This document shows positions 31,432 through 46,700 of a DNA stretch of 64,000 nucleotides, piece by piece; position 1 is the first letter of the stretch, and the number at the start of each line of letters is the position of its first letter. The stretch is from Wurfbainia villosa (lineage: Eukaryota; Streptophyta; Magnoliopsida; Zingiberales; Zingiberaceae). The stretch spans positions 3,224,001 through 3,288,000 of the forward strand of contig JAKLTH010000283.1 of NCBI GenBank assembly GCA_025175895.1, written 5' to 3'. The position numbers and the translations under genes are program-made. The notes below the pieces were generated by a model. It did no database searches. It was not told the origin of the DNA and saw nothing but the letters and a program-made list of their open reading frames with translations.

Positions 31432-32199
31432 AGGGAGCTCCTAAGGCTAAGGTAACATGGACCTTCGATTTTTCATAACAAAAGGCATGATAGTAGTGGT
31501 TTTTGTCTTAATGCAATTTCAAGGTTTCATGATAAGAAATATGCTAATAACAAATTTTATTGTTTAGGTGCTAAACATCATGAAATTAGAAATAAGGACA
31601 ATTCTTTAACCATTAACTCTAGAACTATTCTACCTAAAGAGAATATTATGATCTTTAAGGGTAGACTTAGTTTAGATAAGGATAGGAAGAATGACAACAA
31701 CCTAGACATTAACCCTAAGAAGAGTAGACTATGTCTAGGAAGAACAAGAATGTCTAAAAAAAATAATGGATAAATAAAAATTGAGAAATTGGAGGTGGAA
31801 AATCAAATTTTGAGATTAAAGCTTGATAAATTAGGGAAAAAAACCTTAAAAGGATGAAAAATATGATTAAAGAATCAAATGAGCAAAATTTAGGATTTTG
31901 CAGGAAAGATCTACCTAAGGGCAAGAATGATTTGGGTTACAAACCTAAGTCCAAGTAAAGAGGTCAAATTGGATATGCTTAGATAAAAATGACTGAATCC
32001 AAGTTTGATTCAAACTTAAATCGAACTTGATTAGAAATTTGATACTCATTAAACAAGCTAAGCTCAATCTAAAAAAAACAAACAAATAAACACGGCTCGA
32101 TTTGATTATCTTATCAAATAAATCTGAATACTATAAAACTTAGTTTGACTTGGCTCGTTTACCGCCTTACCTACAAGTAGATGTGTTCTATCAGTCCTC

Positions 32200-33090
32200 A
32201 CTTTCAGTGAGGAAGACTCTTGGTCTATGTAACTACAAGTCGAGTAGTCTAAATCCACTCGCAAGAGTGTTAGGGCTTCATGTTCATGTGTAGGAAAGGG
32301 AGGCAAATTTTGCTCAATCTAACATCGAGTCGTCAAAATACACTTTCAAATTTAGTTAACTAAGATTCCTATTGTGTTATGCTAATTATATTACAAAAGA
32401 ATTGTTATGTTATTAGGGGGAAGAAATACAAATAATTATTAATTTAATATTCCAAGTTAATCAAACTTACTACACTATCAAAATAATATTTATTTTACTT
32501 GTTTAATTAAGTCTAAGACTCGACCATTTGATGTTAATTTAAAAAATAAAATAAAAGTGTAAATTAAGCTCCCGGACCTAAGCATTATCATCAAAATTCA
32601 TTCCTCTGGAATTGCTGCAATAACTTTTTTTCATGCTAGTTTATAGTCCATTTATTTTCATGATAAACAAATCATATTTCAAGTGGGGAATTATTGGTAG
32701 GATTGACTAATAAATGAATTAGAGTCGTGATAAATTTCCAGATCTTTCTAAGCTTTTACAGCTATTTGGATTAGTTTTTAGTGAAAGGAGTTGCACTGCC
32801 GTTAGCCACAACGAAATTAATAGGCCGACTCGTGTGGCGAGCCAGTTTTCATCGAGAGCCTTGATAGATTCATTTTCTCTAATAGCTCGATGTTTGATCT
32901 TAATCCACATTTTATTACGAGTAATTTAAGTTGCGACAATAAATATAATTTACATGGGCCTTAAATAGTATGTATGGTTTTATAATTCTACACAAGGACA
33001 TCCAAATGTTGGAAAATTTTGTAGAACTAATAGGTAATCGAAGTGGAGAGGGTACAACAAACTGTACAAATGAATCTCATAATAAACCAG
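32200..33090. other. ATL-NOT1 intergenic sequence, paralogous to 18.7-22.5 kb
   Basis: Collinear matches to 18.69-19.05, 20.73-21.0 and 22.43-22.54 kb, but without the RTE and Harbinger elements found there. The right end is the NOT1 3' untranslated region or flank. No separate gene is seen. Confidence 0.7.
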
Positions 33091-33192
33091 ATATCTTTGG
33101 AAGTGATATCGTCGTCCTCCGCAATATTTCTCGGATGGTTCGTCGAGTTTCCATGTCTATCTGATTCGTATGAAAGGATTTTTACATGTAGA

Positions 33193-36100
33193 TCAATGAC
33201 CGCCATCTCGGATACTACTTGATACCATTGCATCGTTCATAGCTTTGGGGCCGACACAGGTCCTCGACACAGATTCAAATAACTTTTCAATCTCCGGAGT
33301 GCATCTTGTGAATGAACAATTCCAAAAGTCATATCGCTGGTTCTGAATGCATTGCATATTGGCAATAATTAATACATATAGATAGATAGATAGATAGATA
33401 TATATATATATGCTGAGGTCGCTATAAAGGAAACCTAAGAGAATCGAACTGTAAAAAAAAAAAAAAAGTTAAATACCCTGATCAGTTCGATGAAAGTGAT
33501 GAGTAAGCCCCAGGGATGGGGACGATTAGCGATCATACGCTCCAACAGCACTCGAGTTATTTGCTCCTGTATGCTGCTGTCCTGTAATTATATGGGGGAA
33601 AAAAGAGCTATCATCCCTTGGCAAAACCCTATCAAAAAGTGCTTCGAAAAGTATTGCAGGAATATTAAGGTACTGCTTGGTTCATAAAAAGTAGATTGAT
33701 CTTGTGCAATAGCAGTAAACTGGTAATAGGCTGTTAGAATGGGAGCAAAATGAAGAGCATGTATAAATATAGCCTTTAACTATTGTACAAGAGTACAGGA
33801 GGCATAGAAGGTAGATGAAACAATGATTCTTGACTCCAATACTAGTCAACTTTGGTACAATGGATCTCTGCCTATTTGGTGTAAACACCTCGAGAAAAAA
33901 TAGAGCAAATTTAAAATCCCCCCTCTCCCACATGTTTGTGGTATCACAATTGCAACTTCGTATAAAATTTTGCTACCCAGCTATCTTAGGCTTTTACAGG
34001 TAGAAGTGTTAGAAAGGCTATCGTTGGCTAAATCTTTCAAGAAATGTTGTGCATTGAAATTTTACAAGGTAACAATAAACACAAGTAATCAGAATTACTA
34101 AATGCAATTTTAAGGTGTTATTTGGATGGCTTTTTCTAGTTCTCATATTCTATACACCTATAACAACAACAACAACAATAACAACCAAGTCTTATCCCAC
34201 TAGGTGGGATCGGCTATATGGATTCATCTACGCCATTAGACTCTATCCCCTACTATATCATCTATACTTAAATAAATTTTATCTTGTTTTATTATTGTTA
34301 ATCAAATCTTTTTTGGTCTTCTTCTTCCTCGTTTGATATGTATATTTGTCATTGTTTCACATCGCCTAACTGGAGCATTTATTGGTCGTCTACTACCACC
34401 TTAAACATGTCTCTCGGAGCTTTCCTTCAATAAATGCAACTTCGACTTTCTCTTTAATGCTCTCATTTCTTATTTTATCCATTCTCGTATGTTTGCACAT
34501 CCACCTTAACATCCTCATCTCTGCAACTCTCATCTTTTTCTCATGTGCTCGAGTCGTAGCCCAACATCCAACGTCATATAACATAGCAGGTCTAACCGCC
34601 ATTTTATAGAACTTCCCTTTCGATTTTAGAGGTACTTTACGATCACATAAACCACCCGACGCTTTCCTCCATTTTCAACCATTCTGCTTGTATTCTATGT
34701 AAGACATTTCTCTCAATCCCTTCTTCACCTTGCAAAAATGATTATAAATATTTAAAGCTCTCAATTCTAGACAACTCATCATTTCCTATCTTAACATTTA
34801 TCTCATTACGTCTAATATTTCTAAACTTAAATTTCATATATTTTGTCTTTACTCTATTAAGCATAAAACTTTTAACTTCTAGTGTTTTCTGCTACGATTC
34901 TAATTTAGCATTTACTCCTTCATGCATCTCATCTACCAAAATAATATCATCTACAAACAACATGCACTATGATACTGTTTTGAATGTGTCCAGTGAGTTT
35001 GTCCATGATTTGTGTAAAAAGATAGGGACTTAGAGTTGATCCTCGATGTAACCCTATATTATTGAAAATGTTTCAGTTAATCCGTCTGAAGTCTTCACTC
35101 TAGTCGTTACATTCTTATATATATCCTTAATTAGTTCAATATACGTTACACTAACACCTCTCTTTTCTAAAATTTTCCGTATAATTTCTCTTGGAACTCT
35201 ATCATAAGAGTTTTTTTTTCAAGTGAATAAATACCATGTGTAGATCCTGCTTTTGCTCCCGATACTTTTCAATTAGTTGTCTGATAAAATGTATAGCTCC
35301 TATTGTCGACTTTCCTCGCATAAATCCAAACTGATTTTCAAGAACTGTGATCTCCTTCCTTAATCTTTTTTCTATTACTCTTTTTCAAAATTCCATGGTA
35401 TGACTCATTAGTTTAATACCCCTATAGTTTGCACAAGTTTGTATGTCTCCCTTATTCTTAAAGAAATTAATGTATTTACCCTCCATTAATTAGGCATTTT
35501 TTTGTTTTCAATATCATATTAAATAATTTTGCAAGTTATTCAATATCTTGTTTCCCTAGGCACTTTAATACCTTTATTGGAATATCATCTGGTCCAACGA
35601 CTTTTTCATTTTGTATTCCATTTAAAGCTTGTTCTATTTTTGAAATTTGAATTCTAAGATAAAAATTTAAATTTCTATACACATTTGGCCTACTTAAATT
35701 ACCTAAATTAAGTTGATCACCTAAACCTTCATTAAAAAGTTAATAAAAATATCTCTTCTACAGCTCTTTTATTTCATCATTTACTAGTATCCTATTGCAT
35801 TCATCTTTAATACATCTTATTTGATTAAGATTTTTTTACTTCCTCTCTCTCACTTTAGTTATTCTATAAATGTCTATTTCACCTTTTTTGTATCTAATTT
35901 TCAATATAACCATTTAAAAGTTTCATTTTTTGTTTCATTTACTATTTTCTTAGCCTCTTTCTTGGATATTGTATATTTTTTTTAAGTATTTCTCATTCTT
36001 ACAAATATATAATTCCTTATAAGCTATTCGTTTTCCTTCACTTTCTTTTGTACTTTCTCATTCCGCCACCAAGATTCCTTACTTGGCAGTGCATGCCTCT

Positions 36101-38035
36101 TTGACTCACCAAGTACACTCTTAGTTACTATTTTCAACTTTGATACCATCTTATTCTATATCGTATTAGGGTCACCGTATATTTCATCTAATACTTGTAC
36201 TCCTATCTTCTCCTGAAATATGGTTTATTTCCCATCTTTTAACTTCCACCACTTAATTATAAGAGTCATGTATATTTTCCTTCTATTAATACTATGTTTG
36301 AGGCGTATATCCAATACTACAAACCTATGTTGAATAGTTAAGCTTTCTCCAGGTATGACCTTATAATCTTTACAAATCTCTCTCTCTTTCTAACCATAAG
36401 AAAGTCAATTTACGATTTGTTATTTCTACTTTTGAACGTGACCAAGTGCTCTTCTCTTTTCTTAAACAAATGTATTAGCTAGTATAAGATCATATACTAT
36501 TACAAAATCTAATATAATTTTACCTTCTTCATTTCTTGTTTCAAACCCATAACCCTCATGTAGCCTTTCATATTTTTCATTTTTCACTCTGACATGTCCA
36601 TTTAAATCGCCTCATATTAAAATCATTTCATTTGACAGAATATTTTGTAATATTTCATCTAGGCTGTCTCAAAATCTTAATTTGGTATCTTCATCTAATC
36701 CTGCTTGAGGTGCATATACACTAATTATGTTCAGTCTCTTTCTCCACTATTATTTTGAGAACTATAATTCTATCCTCTTTCTAACTACTCCTACAACTTC
36801 ATCTTTTAACGAACTATCTTACCCACTCCATTTCTTATTTTACTTTTTCTTGTATACTATAACTTAAAACCCGAGTTCTCTATCATCTTTGACTTCTCGC
36901 CTATCCATTTTGTCTTTTGTACACAACAAAATAGTAATTTTTCTTCTGATTATCATATCTACTACCTTCATTGCTTTACCAATGAGAGTTTCTATGTTCC
37001 ATGTACCAAATCTTAGACTATTAGTTTTTTTATAATATTTGTTCTTACCCAACCTATGGTGTGAGAACTCTTACTTATTTAACACAACACCCAAGTTCTC
37101 ATAGAGTATAGCAGTCCTTGTCGATACATTACAGTCAGATCCTGCAATGCAAATTCTCGCATATTTATCACTATGCCCGAGTTTTGGAAATGTAGTGGTC
37201 CTTGTCGAGACGTTATAATTGAACCCTGTAACACGTTCCTTCTGGAAAATAACCTAACATTAACACAATAATTTGATGAACTCATTCATTGAACATTTGC
37301 CTTAGTTTAACATTGATTGGCAACCTAATGCAACCCTCCTCTTTTATCCGGGCTTGAGATCGAACACGATAAGGTTGCTTACACCGAAGATGCTTAATCT
37401 GCTTTGCAATATTAGAGGTTGCTTACACCGAGGGAATGATAAGAGGTGAACGGGGAAGAGGAAAGAAGTGAAAATAATAAAAAGGTAATTCGTGCCCTCC
37501 TTGTTTACTTGAAAATGGTGCCAGTTTTCAATCAATCACTACCATCATGCAACTGCTTATCATCTGTCTGATTCAGAAGGAACATATTGCGAGTAAAATT
37601 TTATGTGATTTTCTCTTAATGAAGAAATCAAATCCCTTAATCTAAACTAGTAGTCCTATGTTGAAATGCTAGTTTCATCAGATGTTAACAAGAAACAAAG
37701 AAATGGTTTAACAAGTAAACATATGAAAATAATAAGAGTAAGAGAAAGCCATTAAACTATTAAGAAGAAAAGAAAATGAAATAACAAAGCCTAACCTGTT
37801 TGGACTCAGCAAATAAGTACAGAAGGACAAAAGAAAAGTAATGTGTGTGGTTGTTAGGGTATCGCAGTTGATTAGCAATTGCATTTAGTAACAGGTAACG
37901 TCCTTCTGAATCGAGGTTGTTTATTAAACTCTGAAAGATTTCCCTAGGCGTGCTAACTAGGTAAAGATCCAATGGACCATTGTGATTCACTTGTTGGGTG
38001 GATGCAGTAGTCTTGCTCTGCAGTAATTGTGTAGC
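33193..38035 (-). CDS. NOT1: NOT1 block 9: C-terminal homology domain and stop
   Basis: Exons 37796-38035 (STPREIFQSLINNLDSEGRY, NHTHYFSFVLLYLFAES), 33477-33581 (IQEQITRVLLERMIANRPHP, WGLLITFIELIR) and 33193-33342 (RYDFWNCSFTRCTPEIEKLF, ending GGH stop). The 4.2-kb intron between the first two contains an RTE LINE. The last two exons are short and easily missed, but the frame and the family match are clear. Confidence 0.95.
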
Positions 38036-41000
38036 CTGCACCACAAATAAAACAATTACATTCAAAAGATAAAGAAAAAAACGTACAGGTACAGAAGCTC
38101 AACTACAAATTAAACACAAAAAATAACTCGTGACCAAGAGTCGTCTTTACAAAACGATCCTTCTGTTGTAGGAATAAACTAGATATGAAGATGCCTAACA
38201 TAGTATGTGCTTAGTTTAAGCAAATATAATAAATCAATAAAATGAGAGGGCAAGGGATCGGTTAGTAGAGCTGATATGATGCGTAGAGGATTGCTATTAG
38301 ATGCTTTAAATAAAATTTTGCAACACTCCATTCAGCTTGTTAAGATCCAAGTACACAAGAGCCTTGATAAAAATTAGGTAATTTAACCATGTATATTACT
38401 AAATACACATTATTAAATAATAACTTGGCTTTCTTTAGAGTGATAAAAGTGAAAAATACATGGAACTCAATTAAAGTATCAGAGTAGCTATCCACACACC
38501 AAATAAGCATCATGTGCACACACCTTTTAAAGTTTGCTAAGGTGAATTTTCAGAAAGTTTTTTAGTTCACGTAGCTTTCAAAAGATCAGCTCTATATCCT
38601 GACAATCTCTTAGAAAAATATCTGAACTTGTCTACAGAATAGACCTAGACAAAAAAAAAAGTTAAAGCCCTCAACGAATTCAGCAGGTAATGCGGTTGAA
38701 AAGACAGCTAAAGAAATTTATAGGATCCATTTTTAAAAAAAGAAAAAAATTAGCGATATTAGACAGAAAGAACCAAGATAAAGTGTTTTTTACTATTTGC
38801 ATATGCGTAGTTACACACAAGTCCTTAAATTTAGTAATACTCTCCAATTTTATCAACAACAGTAAGGGCTCAGATAAGGATAGTTGATTAGAATATATAT
38901 TGTTTAAACTATAAAGTATTATGTTTTATTTGAACTAATATTATTTCCAACATTATCACAAATGACTACATACTTGGAAAACGTTGAAAACAAATCCAAC
39001 CAATGGAAGAGAAAGATTTCCAGGGGAGAAGGTAATTTATTATATATTATTAAGAATTAAATAGTGGCACAAGTACCCTAGATGTCAAGTATTAGTTGAA
39101 CTAGAAGTACGCAAAGAACAGTTACCTGCATCCCTATGTAAAGAACAAGTGAGTTGATCAAAGGTACATTATAACGAGTCCCAGCCAGGTTTGCTTCACT
39201 TTGAGAAAGAATCAATTTAGGAATCAGTTCGCCTATGAACGACGATACTTCAGATGTCTGCAACATTACATGAATAGGAGGGAAGACCAATTATACTGGT
39301 TACTAACACACCAAAGCGACTTCTCTTAAGGTTAAGTTAAAATAGGAATTAGTATGTTAAAAAGGAACATCTATAATGACGTCATGAAGAACATAAATTA
39401 CAATTTAGTAATTAGCAAAGAATAAACCAATTTAACCCATTACCTTAAGGTACTCATCAATATCGGCTTTGATTTGTTTTGTTTTTAAAATACTATCTAC
39501 ATCAGAGAGAATCCGAGGGGGTTGGCTAATTTCTGGAAGCAGATCGATCTGCAGAAACAAAACAAAAATCATGAAGATCATATGCAATTTCTTTATTCTC
39601 TCCCTCGATGGACCAAGGTATTTGCAAAAAGATAGCAAAATTTCACAAAACAACCACCTTTAAGTTGGGAGTTGATGGATCAGGAAGCCGCATATTTCGT
39701 GGGAAAGCACTTAGAATGACATTTCGCATTTGGATGCAACTTGAAGGAATCACATCACAGAAACTAAAGTGATAATCGCAGAGAAAGTCAGGAAAATCAT
39801 GGAGCAGAACAAGAAGCACTCTAAGAGTCCCTTTATATAAAAGTTGCACCTGCAATAATACACACCAACACAATGATATGAATTAGGTTGTCGCTTTCAA
39901 ACATAAATAAAGAAAACAAAACCAACAAACAGACAAACCGATTCTGAAAGTTCAACATTTCTTAAATATGGCTCCATGAATTTGAGTAGATCAACAAGCA
40001 AGCGCTGGAAGAATGGCCAGCCCTTGGGTTGATTGCACGTGAGCAATTTTGGCATGAAGTTTCTGTGACTCACCAACTCAAGCCATGCAAAGCTAAAAGA
40101 GCATAAATCAGAGAAATATAATTAAATGATTGAATTATTAATTTGGCCAGCGCAATTATATAAAGGATGGGAATTGCATCCGTGGATGAGAATTTTTTTT
40201 TTTTTCAAATATTTCCATCACATTCACAAATATAGTATTACTACTAAGAAAAAATGGATTCAAAACTAACAAAATAAGAATATTTAGGAAAAAAATACAA
40301 TGAATCTAGATTGATGCATATCTGCCTTCTGCAACTTTTTGCATCAACATTATTTCCAAAAGTAATTCAATGGAGCATGGGTATCAAATTTAATACTATA
40401 TACACAATATAAGCCACCACCAAAATCTTACATTTACATCCAGATGCATGCTCTACCAATCTAGTCAGAGAAACATCTCTAGCTTAAACAGCAGGCCAGA
40501 TCAAGGGTGTCCAGATACCCTCACAATTCCCATTAGATTAAACATGAAGCTGAGGTGATAACGCATTGATTCTTGCATCCAATATATGTTTTGTGATGTT
40601 GAACAATTAAGGACCATAGAATTACATTTCCAAATAATTGATTATTGATGAGAAATAATAAGTAACACACCTCCAACCAGGAATTTTTAAGGGCTGCAAT
40701 GCATGGAAAGCATTTGCAAAAGATGTCAACACCTGCAGTTATACCTCAACATGAGACAAACCAAGACGTGGGGAGACAAACTCAAAATAAAAAGTACATT
40801 TACATAAAAGCATGAACCTGAAAGTTAACACTATCAACTGTGTCAGGGGTAATTAGATCCGAAAGCCAATTGATAAACAATCTGAAATATGGTCTTGGGT
40901 TGAAGGAAAGTTTTTTCTCTTCTGCATCCTTTTGGATGGTTCTTACAGTAACCAATAAAATCTGTCCACCAATAAGTATTGACAAAGTAGTTAACATAAA

Positions 41001-43676
41001 CACCTTGTTAAATGTGGAAATAAAGGGCAAGATAAACTGAAGTGTTGAAATTAACCTTCGGAAGCAGAAGAGATTTAGTTGATCCCTGATCCATAGAACA
41101 GTGCTATATAAATTATAAAAAACCATCATTTTCCATACAATATGTTAGTATAAGAAAAGCAGTTGCATGATTAAACATGCTCAAGCAGAAGCAAATGAGA
41201 CAACAATTTACCGGCAAGTGAACACACCTTTAACACAAGAACCACAAACTTCGAATATGAATCAATTGAGAAAAAAGATAGCAGCTGCGGTTGATCATGC
41301 ACACCTTTACAATAAGTGACAGCTAACTCCTAAAATATGTTGTGGCAATTAGCAAGGAAAACAACATATGCTAGAAGAAAACTGATGGAAATACTTGTGA
41401 TACCGTGAACACACGAAAAAAACAGTCTGTGATATCATCACCCTTTAACAAACCATTCTGCTGCAGCTGGGAAACATAATGACTGTAGGTTGATTCATTT
41501 GTTGTGGGAAGTTCACAGATCCGGCACCATTCCGTAAAGTAGGTAGAAATCTACATTGTATTCAAAAAAATTTCAGCAGAAACAAGATAACACAAAGGAA
41601 GCATCCAGAGACAAAAATGATACATCTAACAAGCAGTATCTAGAATCGAGTCAAATTCTTAAAATTAATAGAGTTTGGACCAATATGTCCTGAGTCGATA
41701 TGAATTCTTAAAAAATTAATATAAAGACTTCAGATATCTGTTTGGGTGCAGATTTTGCTCCCGTCACAGAACTATACTGCAATGCTGACTGATATTAATA
41801 ATGAATATTTGAGAATTTTCTCATTATGAAATAGCTTCAAAAAAATTGAAATTCAAACCATGAGATTATGCTCATGTTCTTGTCATAATTTATATAACTA
41901 AAATAGCATGGAAGTTATAAGTGATTAGAATAATAATCCAATAATTTCTTTCCAAAATGTTAACCTTGTTTTATATCTGTTTCATCATGTATTGCAGCAG
42001 AAGAAGAAAAAAATCTAGGTACACCACCAAGAAAAACTTGTAAAAATGATACATCCCATTGTATAAAACCTGATACGGCTAGAGACTTACATATCTAATT
42101 AGTGTGTCCCTGACTAAAGAAAACATGTAAGCATCAAGACAATAAACAATGAGTCAAAAATTAAATAGGTGCATATTTAGAAATTAACTAGCAAGATAAA
42201 CAAAAAGGCAATCCGATGCACGAAGCTCCCGTTAATGCAGGGTCCCAGAGAAGAATCTATTGTATGCAATGTAAAGATAATAAACAATGAGTCAAAAATT
42301 AAATAGGAGCATATTTAGAAATTAACTGGCAAGATAATGAAAACAATGTTTATATTTAGTTTTTTTTTTAATCATCATAAAATTTCACACTAGCATAAGA
42401 CATAGAAACAATGGAGTGCCAGATACAAAAAATAAAGGTGCATCAACTAAAACAATTTTAACTTTACTCTTCATTAGCTTACCAGAAAGATTCAATTTAA
42501 CAAAAACACAATACTGTAAGCATAAAAATGAAATAAGAATATGATTGAATACCTGCTCATAAAAACCAGCGGGATCATCTGGTGATGGCTCATTAGAATC
42601 AAACTCCTCCTTGTTTGTCAAGGAAATTCCAGAAAGACCCTGCTAAAAAAAGGCTCAGGATATTGAATGCAGCATATGATACAAATTAATACAATGCTGA
42701 AAATGAGAGCATCAGAACCAAAGCACTTGATGTCATAATTTATGGAGAAATACCTTCTTATCCTTCAATTGTCTGATCTTCTCTTCCTTGTTCAAAGATA
42801 AAGGAGAATTTACATTACTCTTAGCAATCTCAACTAATTGTTGCAATGACTCTGGTGACCCAGGCTTCATAGCCAACTGCAAGAGCATAAAAAATATAAT
42901 GAGAAATTCCTAAATAATTGTTGGAGAAAATGGTCAGAAGAAAAATAAAACCTTTGACATAGCTTCAATGATATTATATAGCTCTGACATGCTTACACCA
43001 GGTTCCTGAATAACCAAAGTTTGCACAAGGGATATGGCAAACTCAGTTGCAGGCTCTGTGAATGAACACAATGCTTTAGTCCCCAACATTCAAAGTAATA
43101 AGAGGTTTTGAGGAGCCAGTATCAAATTGCCAAAGGCACTAACTAGGCACTCATTCCTAATAATGAGTAAGCTGATAAATAACCAGATAACTAAATGCAA
43201 AATTAAAAAGAAAAACTTTTCAAGCAGGTCCTTTAATAATCAAGTTGAAAGATTCAAAAGGCATGCATTAACAGCTGTGCTAGAACTGTGAGAAGTGCGA
43301 CAGCAAGTTGTATTTGAATTCCTAAAAAAAGTATAAATTTGAAAGGAAAAATATGTATATCAGAAACATTATGAAACTTACTTTATTAGCTTCACTCAAA
43401 TTTCAGCGTATTGTATGAATATGTTCAAAAAATAAATTAGGGATCCAGCACATCCCTTAAAAAGAAAGGGATGAGAGTGAAAAAAAGAGAAAAAAAACTA
43501 TGCATTGGCCATAATAGCATGTAATAAGCTTTCCAGATGGATATGAAGGAAGAAAAAGGAATTACAGAAATGAAAAAAAAAAATCAGAGTTAGCTGTTCA
43601 AAAAAGTCAAAGGGAGTAGATGAGTGCACGTAAAAGAGTAGATGATGACAAGACTTTATGCAAAAGAATTTGGGGA

Positions 43677-43727
<51 letters not shown>

Positions 43728-46700
43728 TCAAAGCAATAACAATATATATATGCAGTAATAGAATTGGCAGGACCAAGTGCTTGAGAAGGTACTAAAAAGT
43801 TTTATTTCTTTTAATTAGACTCAAGAAGCATGATTCAATTTATGACCCCAATTCATGAGACAACTAAAATCTCATTGGAGTTTCACAAAACAAACTTATC
43901 CATTATTAACATATCACAACAAAATTCAGTGCTCAGTCATAGGCATCATCAGTAGCAAAAAAGTTATCCAACAAAAAAACAAAATAAAAGTTTTTTATTT
44001 GACATACTATTCCTTCCCCCGCCTATAAGTTTAGCCAAATGGACATTGTACTCGGCAAGGTTGAGCAACTCAGAACGAATAAGGCCCACGGTTATCTCTT
44101 TGTTGAATTTCCGTTCCTCGTCAGAGTAAATTACCTGGACAAAAATTAAAGTGATGAAAGCTAAGTGCAATACTACTACAGATTTTAAATTATTCAATTC
44201 CAATGGAATATAAATGAGAAGATAAAACAGAATATGGCTACCGCCTTAGTAAATAATATAACTATATTGTCAAATTGGCAGCAGTGTTAATACAGTATTT
44301 TCAACGAAGAAGCCAGATATCAGAACAATCTATGAAGATACTGTTATCAAATCATATGAATCACATTGTCAGATCCCAAGATCCATAACAACACAGCACC
44401 ATAGCAATCAAGAAAACTTAGAAATTAAAGTCTTCACAAAAGGTTCTTCTAGCTTACAAAAAAAAAAAAAAGTGCCATTGATTATGCATAAAAAGCAATG
44501 CAGGTAACCGTAAATGGTAGATGAAATATCATAATGTTTGCTATGTTCAAAACCCAACATCAAATTAGATAAGGCTAATTAAGAATCAAATTAATCTTGA
44601 AATTATAAATGATTAAATCCTCCAACAGACAGATCGAACAGTAGGAGCATACCCAGCTTGTCAATTCTTTGACAACAAGTTTGCAAACATCTCGTATGGC
44701 TGCAAGAATTGCCAGATGGGAAGCAATATGGAGAGTGTTTGATGCATTTTCATACAAGCTCTTGAAAACCTGAATTATCATGATACACAATGTTACGATA
44801 CTATACATTTTTGCAAACTACTTGCACACAATAAATGAACCTTTTGGGCTATAGCTAACGAGGCTTCATCTCTACTTTCACATTTCAAGATGATTTCTCG
44901 CACTTCAGCAACCACTCCCTAAATACAATCATGAAATAAATTGTCACATCTAGTGAAAAATTTCGTCGGAAGGGAAAAAAAAGGAATTAATATGTGGAGA
45001 TGACAAAGAATAGAGACAAAACTAACCTGAATTTCCATGTCTCTAGCATCTGCAGCAATCATCGCTTCCAACTGAAAGCATGAGTGAGTAAAATCATAGT
45101 GGAAAAAAATTATTAATTGAAGCTTTGGAAAAGTCATGAATAAGTTCTAACCCAAACTGGATGATGACCATAAATAATTCAACAATGCCAAAATTCTAGA
45201 ACAAGGTCAAGGGTAAAAGGCAAATCTGAAGCCAAGATTAAAGAGAAACTAAGGTGGCATTTGAAAACTATTATTGATATAAAATTGCAAAGTAATTATC
45301 TATTAAGCTCCTTACTTTAATACAGGTTAATGGCCAATCAACAAACCATGATTAGTCTTCGCACCAGTAACATAACAAAGAAAAGCATACAAAGAAAGGT
45401 TTGATATTTGAAAACTGAAATTTCCAATTGTCCATTTCCATTTGAATATGAAAAAAAAACATTTGTGCTAAATGATTGATTTGATAAAAAAGCATGATTA
45501 GAAATCTTATCAGAGGTAATCCTAAAAGTGTGAACAATGCCATACACTATAATCACTTGGAAAACATAGTTCCACACTTCCACACTGTAGAAAAATTTCC
45601 AATGAAACATTAATGCAGATTAGGAATAAAATTAAAGAAAAACTTGAGATTGGCAGCATGCGACAAATTTTACGATTTTATTTTCTGAAAATTTTGAGTC
45701 AAATAGTATTTTCATTTTTGGTAATAAATAGAGAATAATTATAATCCCAATTAGAGTTTATTCTTTTTTATATTTAGAAAATTTATTTCCATGTTTGTTT
45801 TGAACAAGACCACAATCAAAAGGATAAAGTACCAAACTTTTTGGCTTTGAGTAGTGATGAAGAAATTAAGTCTTTTTTGACAAGCACCACAAGACTGAAG
45901 ACACCACCTAATATGTGAAAAGGCTCTAGCATCTTGTACACATATGAAAAGCGTGGAAGCAAGTCATGAAAAACAGTGATAAAAAAGTAGAGCTACATGA
46001 ACATATTTGCCACACAGTCCCTTTTTATTATTCAAGCCCCTACACAGCAATCTGGGTAAATTAAAAAATTCCTCCAGCTACATAAAGTTACTCAGCTCTT
46101 ATAAAGATCGGTTAATATAAGGACAAGAAGATTTTCCCATTTGTGTGGAACACGCCATCCTTAGTTGACCCTAACTTTAAGATCTCTCCATTACTACAAC
46201 TACTGACAAGATAACTACTCTTTTAAGCATAGTGGTGAAAATGTCAGGTTGTACACAGCAAAGCTTAGCGAATCCATGTAGGAGTCATTTAGTCTCCATT
46301 TGAAGAAGTCATTTGAAAAGGACCTTCCCTCTAGGACCAGGAAGATTTTAGTTGAGTTCCAGAACACATCATTTGAAAATTAATTCAATTAATAATTCGC
46401 TTTTGTTAGTAATTAGGAAACAATTATTTCTAGCCGATCCCACTTCTTGGGATTTATTGTTGTTAAAATATTTGTTTCCATGTCTGCTTTGAATTGAATC
46501 TGTAAAGGAAATCATCCAGAGTTCTATAATTTTAATCTAGGAACTAATAACAATTTTCAATGTCTTTATTTGTCCGAATTTTTGCTTTTGTGAGGTTTAT
46601 TTTCTTGTTCATTTGCTGACTACATCAAATATTAAATGGAATCTAGTAGAACACTCAACCTGTGCATAATTACTGAACATTTGAGAGAATCATTTTCAGT

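Larger units (their letters stand above)
28846..32150 (+). mobile_element. Truncated SIRE/Copia-like LTR element (LTR, leader and gag only)
   Basis: Two LTR starts are seen: TGTTGGTGCAACCGACCTC near 28848, and TGTTGGAGCAATCAACCTC near 29007 behind GGAGAT. The second leads through a long repeat-rich LTR to a CT/poly-C tract (30484-30502). A degenerate primer site, TTGATATCAGAACAAG near 30527, and gag sequence follow. There is no protease, integrase or reverse transcriptase. The element interrupts LINE remnant sequence that is continuous downstream of ATL-1. Confidence 0.7.

Noticed and set aside
43498..43776. Membrane-protein-like ORF
   Set aside because: Translation of an AG microsatellite and polypurine intron gives Ser-Leu repeats. 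Not a gene.
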